Shown here piece by piece: positions 39,289 to 41,061 of a stretch of DNA of 41,061 bases; position 1 is the stretch's first letter, and the number at the start of each line of letters is the position of its first letter. The stretch spans positions 1-41,061 of the forward strand of contig DASVHD010000002.1 in the NCBI GenBank assembly GCA_036382775.1. The letters run 5' to 3'. This DNA comes from a bacterium (GTDB lineage: Bacteria; Hydrothermota; Tepidihabitantia; SM23-42; JAOAFX01). A program made the translations under genes and the position numbers. The notes beneath the pieces are model-generated. The model was given only the letters and a program-made list of their open reading frames with translations. It did not search any database and was not told the DNA's origin.

Positions 39289-41061
39289 ATGGCTAACTTT
39301 TTTTTGATACTTTCAATTGCCCAGCTTTATGGTTATCGCAGTCCTTTACCAGATAAAATAGATCCCCGGTGCCTGTCGACCGATCATGCCAGGGTCTGGG
39401 TTTATTTCACCGACAAGGGAGTAGGCGTCGAAGATATCGGCATTGCGGTCAGGACCGCCCGCGCCCGGATGAAACCGGAAGCGGTCAGACGCCGGACCAT
39501 CAGAAAGGGGATAACCGATTACTCTGACCTGCCTCTCAGCGAAGACTATGTCGCGGAGATCGAAGACCTGGGCGCGATCTTCCTGACGAGATCAAAATGG
39601 CTGAATGCGGCAAGTTTCCTGATCGACCGTGAGGACCTGGATGCGGTCGCGCGGCTGCCTTTCGTATACAAGATCGCTTCGGTCGCCCGGTATTCCGGTT
39701 CGGCTGAGCTCGAATCAGCGGTGCTTGATACCGCGGTCTTCGGGCTTGCCAAACGGCAGTTCCAGATGTTCAACATCGACACGCTGAACGCTGTCGGCGT
39801 CACCGGCGCCGGCGTGAGGGTGGGTTTCCTGGACAGCGGGCTGCGCAGAGTGCATTCGGCTTTAGCCAATATCAACGTGACCGCCGAATACGATTTTTTG
39901 GGCGGCGACCAGATATTCTACGAGAACACGCCCGTGACTTATAAACACGGGTTGTATACTGGAATGGCCGTGCATCGTTCCGCGCCGTCAGGGCATATTT
40001 ACATTTTCCTGGAGGGCGATACAGTACTCAATTACGCGCCCACCCGGGATATCATGCTGACTCATTCGACGGATGACGGGTATACGTGGTCTGAGCTGAA
40101 AAAGATCACGAGCAACTATAGTAACTGGGCGGGTGAAGTTGACGCCTGCGGCCGCGGCGATACGATGTACGTTTTCTTCCGCGTGCAGACCGGCCTGCAG
40201 TACGCGGTATTGGTCGACACGGCGGTGATCGTTCCGCCGAGCGTGCTTGCCGGATCTGCCTGCCATGAGCCAAGCGCGATCCTGCTCCAGGACACAGTGT
40301 ACGCATTCTACCATGATAAGACCGCTCTGTACCTGAGAAAAGGCGACAATGCCGGCTTTCTGCCCCCGGTGGTCGTCGATTCATCATCCGGCGCGGCGAT
40401 TAAGGCGGCTGATGCCTGCGGTTCGGACAGCCGGCTCGGCTTGTTCTATCACACATTCCCCGCAGACTCGGTCTTTTTTCTTTATTCCACGCCACCGTTC
40501 ACGAGTTTCAACAAGAAATTCATCGCTCTCGGAAAGACGCCGAAAGCATTTTGCCGGGGAGATTCCATCTTCCTCGTTTATCAGGATGCGGGTCCGGATC
40601 CCCTGGTCAGGGTTGCCTTTGACAGGTCATATGATTTCGGCGTCACGTTCAACGGGCCGGTCTATCTTTCGGACAGCCTGAATTCCATCGGCGATATTTC
40701 CATTGGTAAGTACGGAAATACGATCGTGGTGGAATGGGAATCGAGCGGGAAGATATACTCCCGGACTTCCGATGATAACGGAGGAGTATTCGGTTCCCTT
40801 GATTCCCTGGACAAGGATTTTGCGTATTTACCGGCGTTATATCCGGGCTCGGCCGGCGTCATGAAATTCTACTGCCAGCGCGGGGATTCAAATACCGATG
40901 GTTATGTCAGCACTGACCCCGAATATATGCATCCTAAACATGGCACTGAAATGGTTAGCCTGGTGAGCGGATACCTGGACGGCACCTTCATGGGCGTGGC
41001 GCCAAGCGTGATGCTTTTGATCGCCAAAACGGAAAATCCCGACAGAAGTTACGAATTCTCG
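39289..41061 (+). CDS. Subtilisin-like S8 protease with Asp-box (BNR-like) insertion between catalytic Asp and His (partial)
   Basis: 591 codons, open at the window end. GAGGAGG ends 4 nt before ATG 39289 (an in-frame ATG at 39286 is too close). Signal peptide about 1-15, inhibitor-like prodomain about 20-130 (ARVWVYFTDKG resembles subtilase propeptides). Catalytic Asp D182 in GVRVGFLDSGL; catalytic His H551 in KHGTEMVSLVSGY with GVAPSVMLLIAKTE behind. In subtilisin these are about 32 residues apart; here 369. The insert has Asp-box motifs HSTDDGYTW (259-267), SYDFGVTF (447-454) and TSDDNGGVF (493-501), suggesting a sialidase-type propeller. The Ser region lies beyond the window. Confidence 0.82.
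   Translation, partial: MANFFLILSIAQLYGYRSPLPDKIDPRCLSTDHARVWVYFTDKGVGVEDIGIAVRTARARMKPEAVRRRTIRKGITDYSDLPLSEDYVAEIEDLGAIFLTRSKWLNAASFLIDREDLDAVARLPFVYKIASVARYSGSAELESAVLDTAVFGLAKRQFQMFNIDTLNAVGVTGAGVRVGFLDSGLRRVHSALANINVTAEYDFLGGDQIFYENTPVTYKHGLYTGMAVHRSAPSGHIYIFLEGDTVLNYAPTRDIMLTHSTDDGYTWSELKKITSNYSNWAGEVDACGRGDTMYVFFRVQTGLQYAVLVDTAVIVPPSVLAGSACHEPSAILLQDTVYAFYHDKTALYLRKGDNAGFLPPVVVDSSSGAAIKAADACGSDSRLGLFYHTFPADSVFFLYSTPPFTSFNKKFIALGKTPKAFCRGDSIFLVYQDAGPDPLVRVAFDRSYDFGVTFNGPVYLSDSLNSIGDISIGKYGNTIVVEWESSGKIYSRTSDDNGGVFGSLDSLDKDFAYLPALYPGSAGVMKFYCQRGDSNTDGYVSTDPEYMHPKHGTEMVSLVSGYLDGTFMGVAPSVMLLIAKTENPDRSYEFS

Overview
The window reads as one contiguous stretch of a bacterial chromosome that is mostly housekeeping genes, with no phage, plasmid, insertion sequence, rRNA or tRNA that I can see. 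The cell is didermic: there is a BamD-like lipoprotein, a second lipoprotein, a PlpD-like outer-membrane patatin, a small beta-barrel protein, and a broken gene ending in a type IX-like C-terminal sorting domain. The combination of class II ribonucleotide reductase, DivIVA, archaemetzincin, GND-repeat secreted proteins and sorting-domain proteins makes me think of an uncultured lineage such as candidate division WOR-3 and relatives. That placement is an impression, not a result.

Layout. 1-1042: tail of a phosphoglucose/phosphomannose isomerase, a shortened four-helix-bundle suffix protein, and a frameshifted secreted-protein remnant meeting it tail to tail. 1110-3150 (minus): SagB-type nitroreductase, histone-deacetylase-like hydrolase, stand-alone cyclic-nucleotide-binding domain. 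3257-7423 (plus): CsgG-like barrel protein, NrdJ, PhzF-like isomerase. 7603-10050 (minus): PolA without a proofreading motif. 10219-16653 (plus): rplM-rpsI-rpsB-tsf-pyrH-frr, a small helical protein, an HtrA protease and a divergent sigma factor. 16675-19682: orphan hslV (minus), then serA and a DUF1015 gene (plus). 19805-25818 (minus): an eight-gene operon, in order of transcription slipin, archaemetzincin, class V aminotransferase, MEDS-GGDEF, DivIVA, TPR lipoprotein, BamD, NadD. 25933-29110: a DUF2273 peptide (plus), then mnmG and an M50 protease (minus). 29414-32169 (plus): SEC-C protein and PlpD-like patatin. 32170-35094 (minus): ABC-2 exporter with two paralogous permeases. 35208-41061 (plus): HAD phosphatase, a 12-unit GND-repeat protein, ispF, rhomboid protease, and a subtilase cut by the window end.

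Two architectural themes recur. First, fifteen promoters fit the pattern -35, exactly 16 bp, -10. In twelve of them the -10 box ends only 5-7 nt before the start codon, so those mRNAs should be leaderless; genes inside operons instead mostly carry Shine-Dalgarno sequences. Second, several intergenic gaps are filled with short (8-9 nt) units repeated in phase in one orientation and then in the opposite orientation, forming large dyads of differing sequence but the same design. Other gaps hold compound stem-loop repeats that look like dispersed genomic repeats.

The most unusual proteins are the subtilase whose catalytic Asp and His are separated by about 370 residues containing Asp-box (BNR-like) motifs, the GND-repeat protein, the MEDS-GGDEF fusion inside the envelope operon, and a sigma factor with non-consensus residues at the -10-reading positions.
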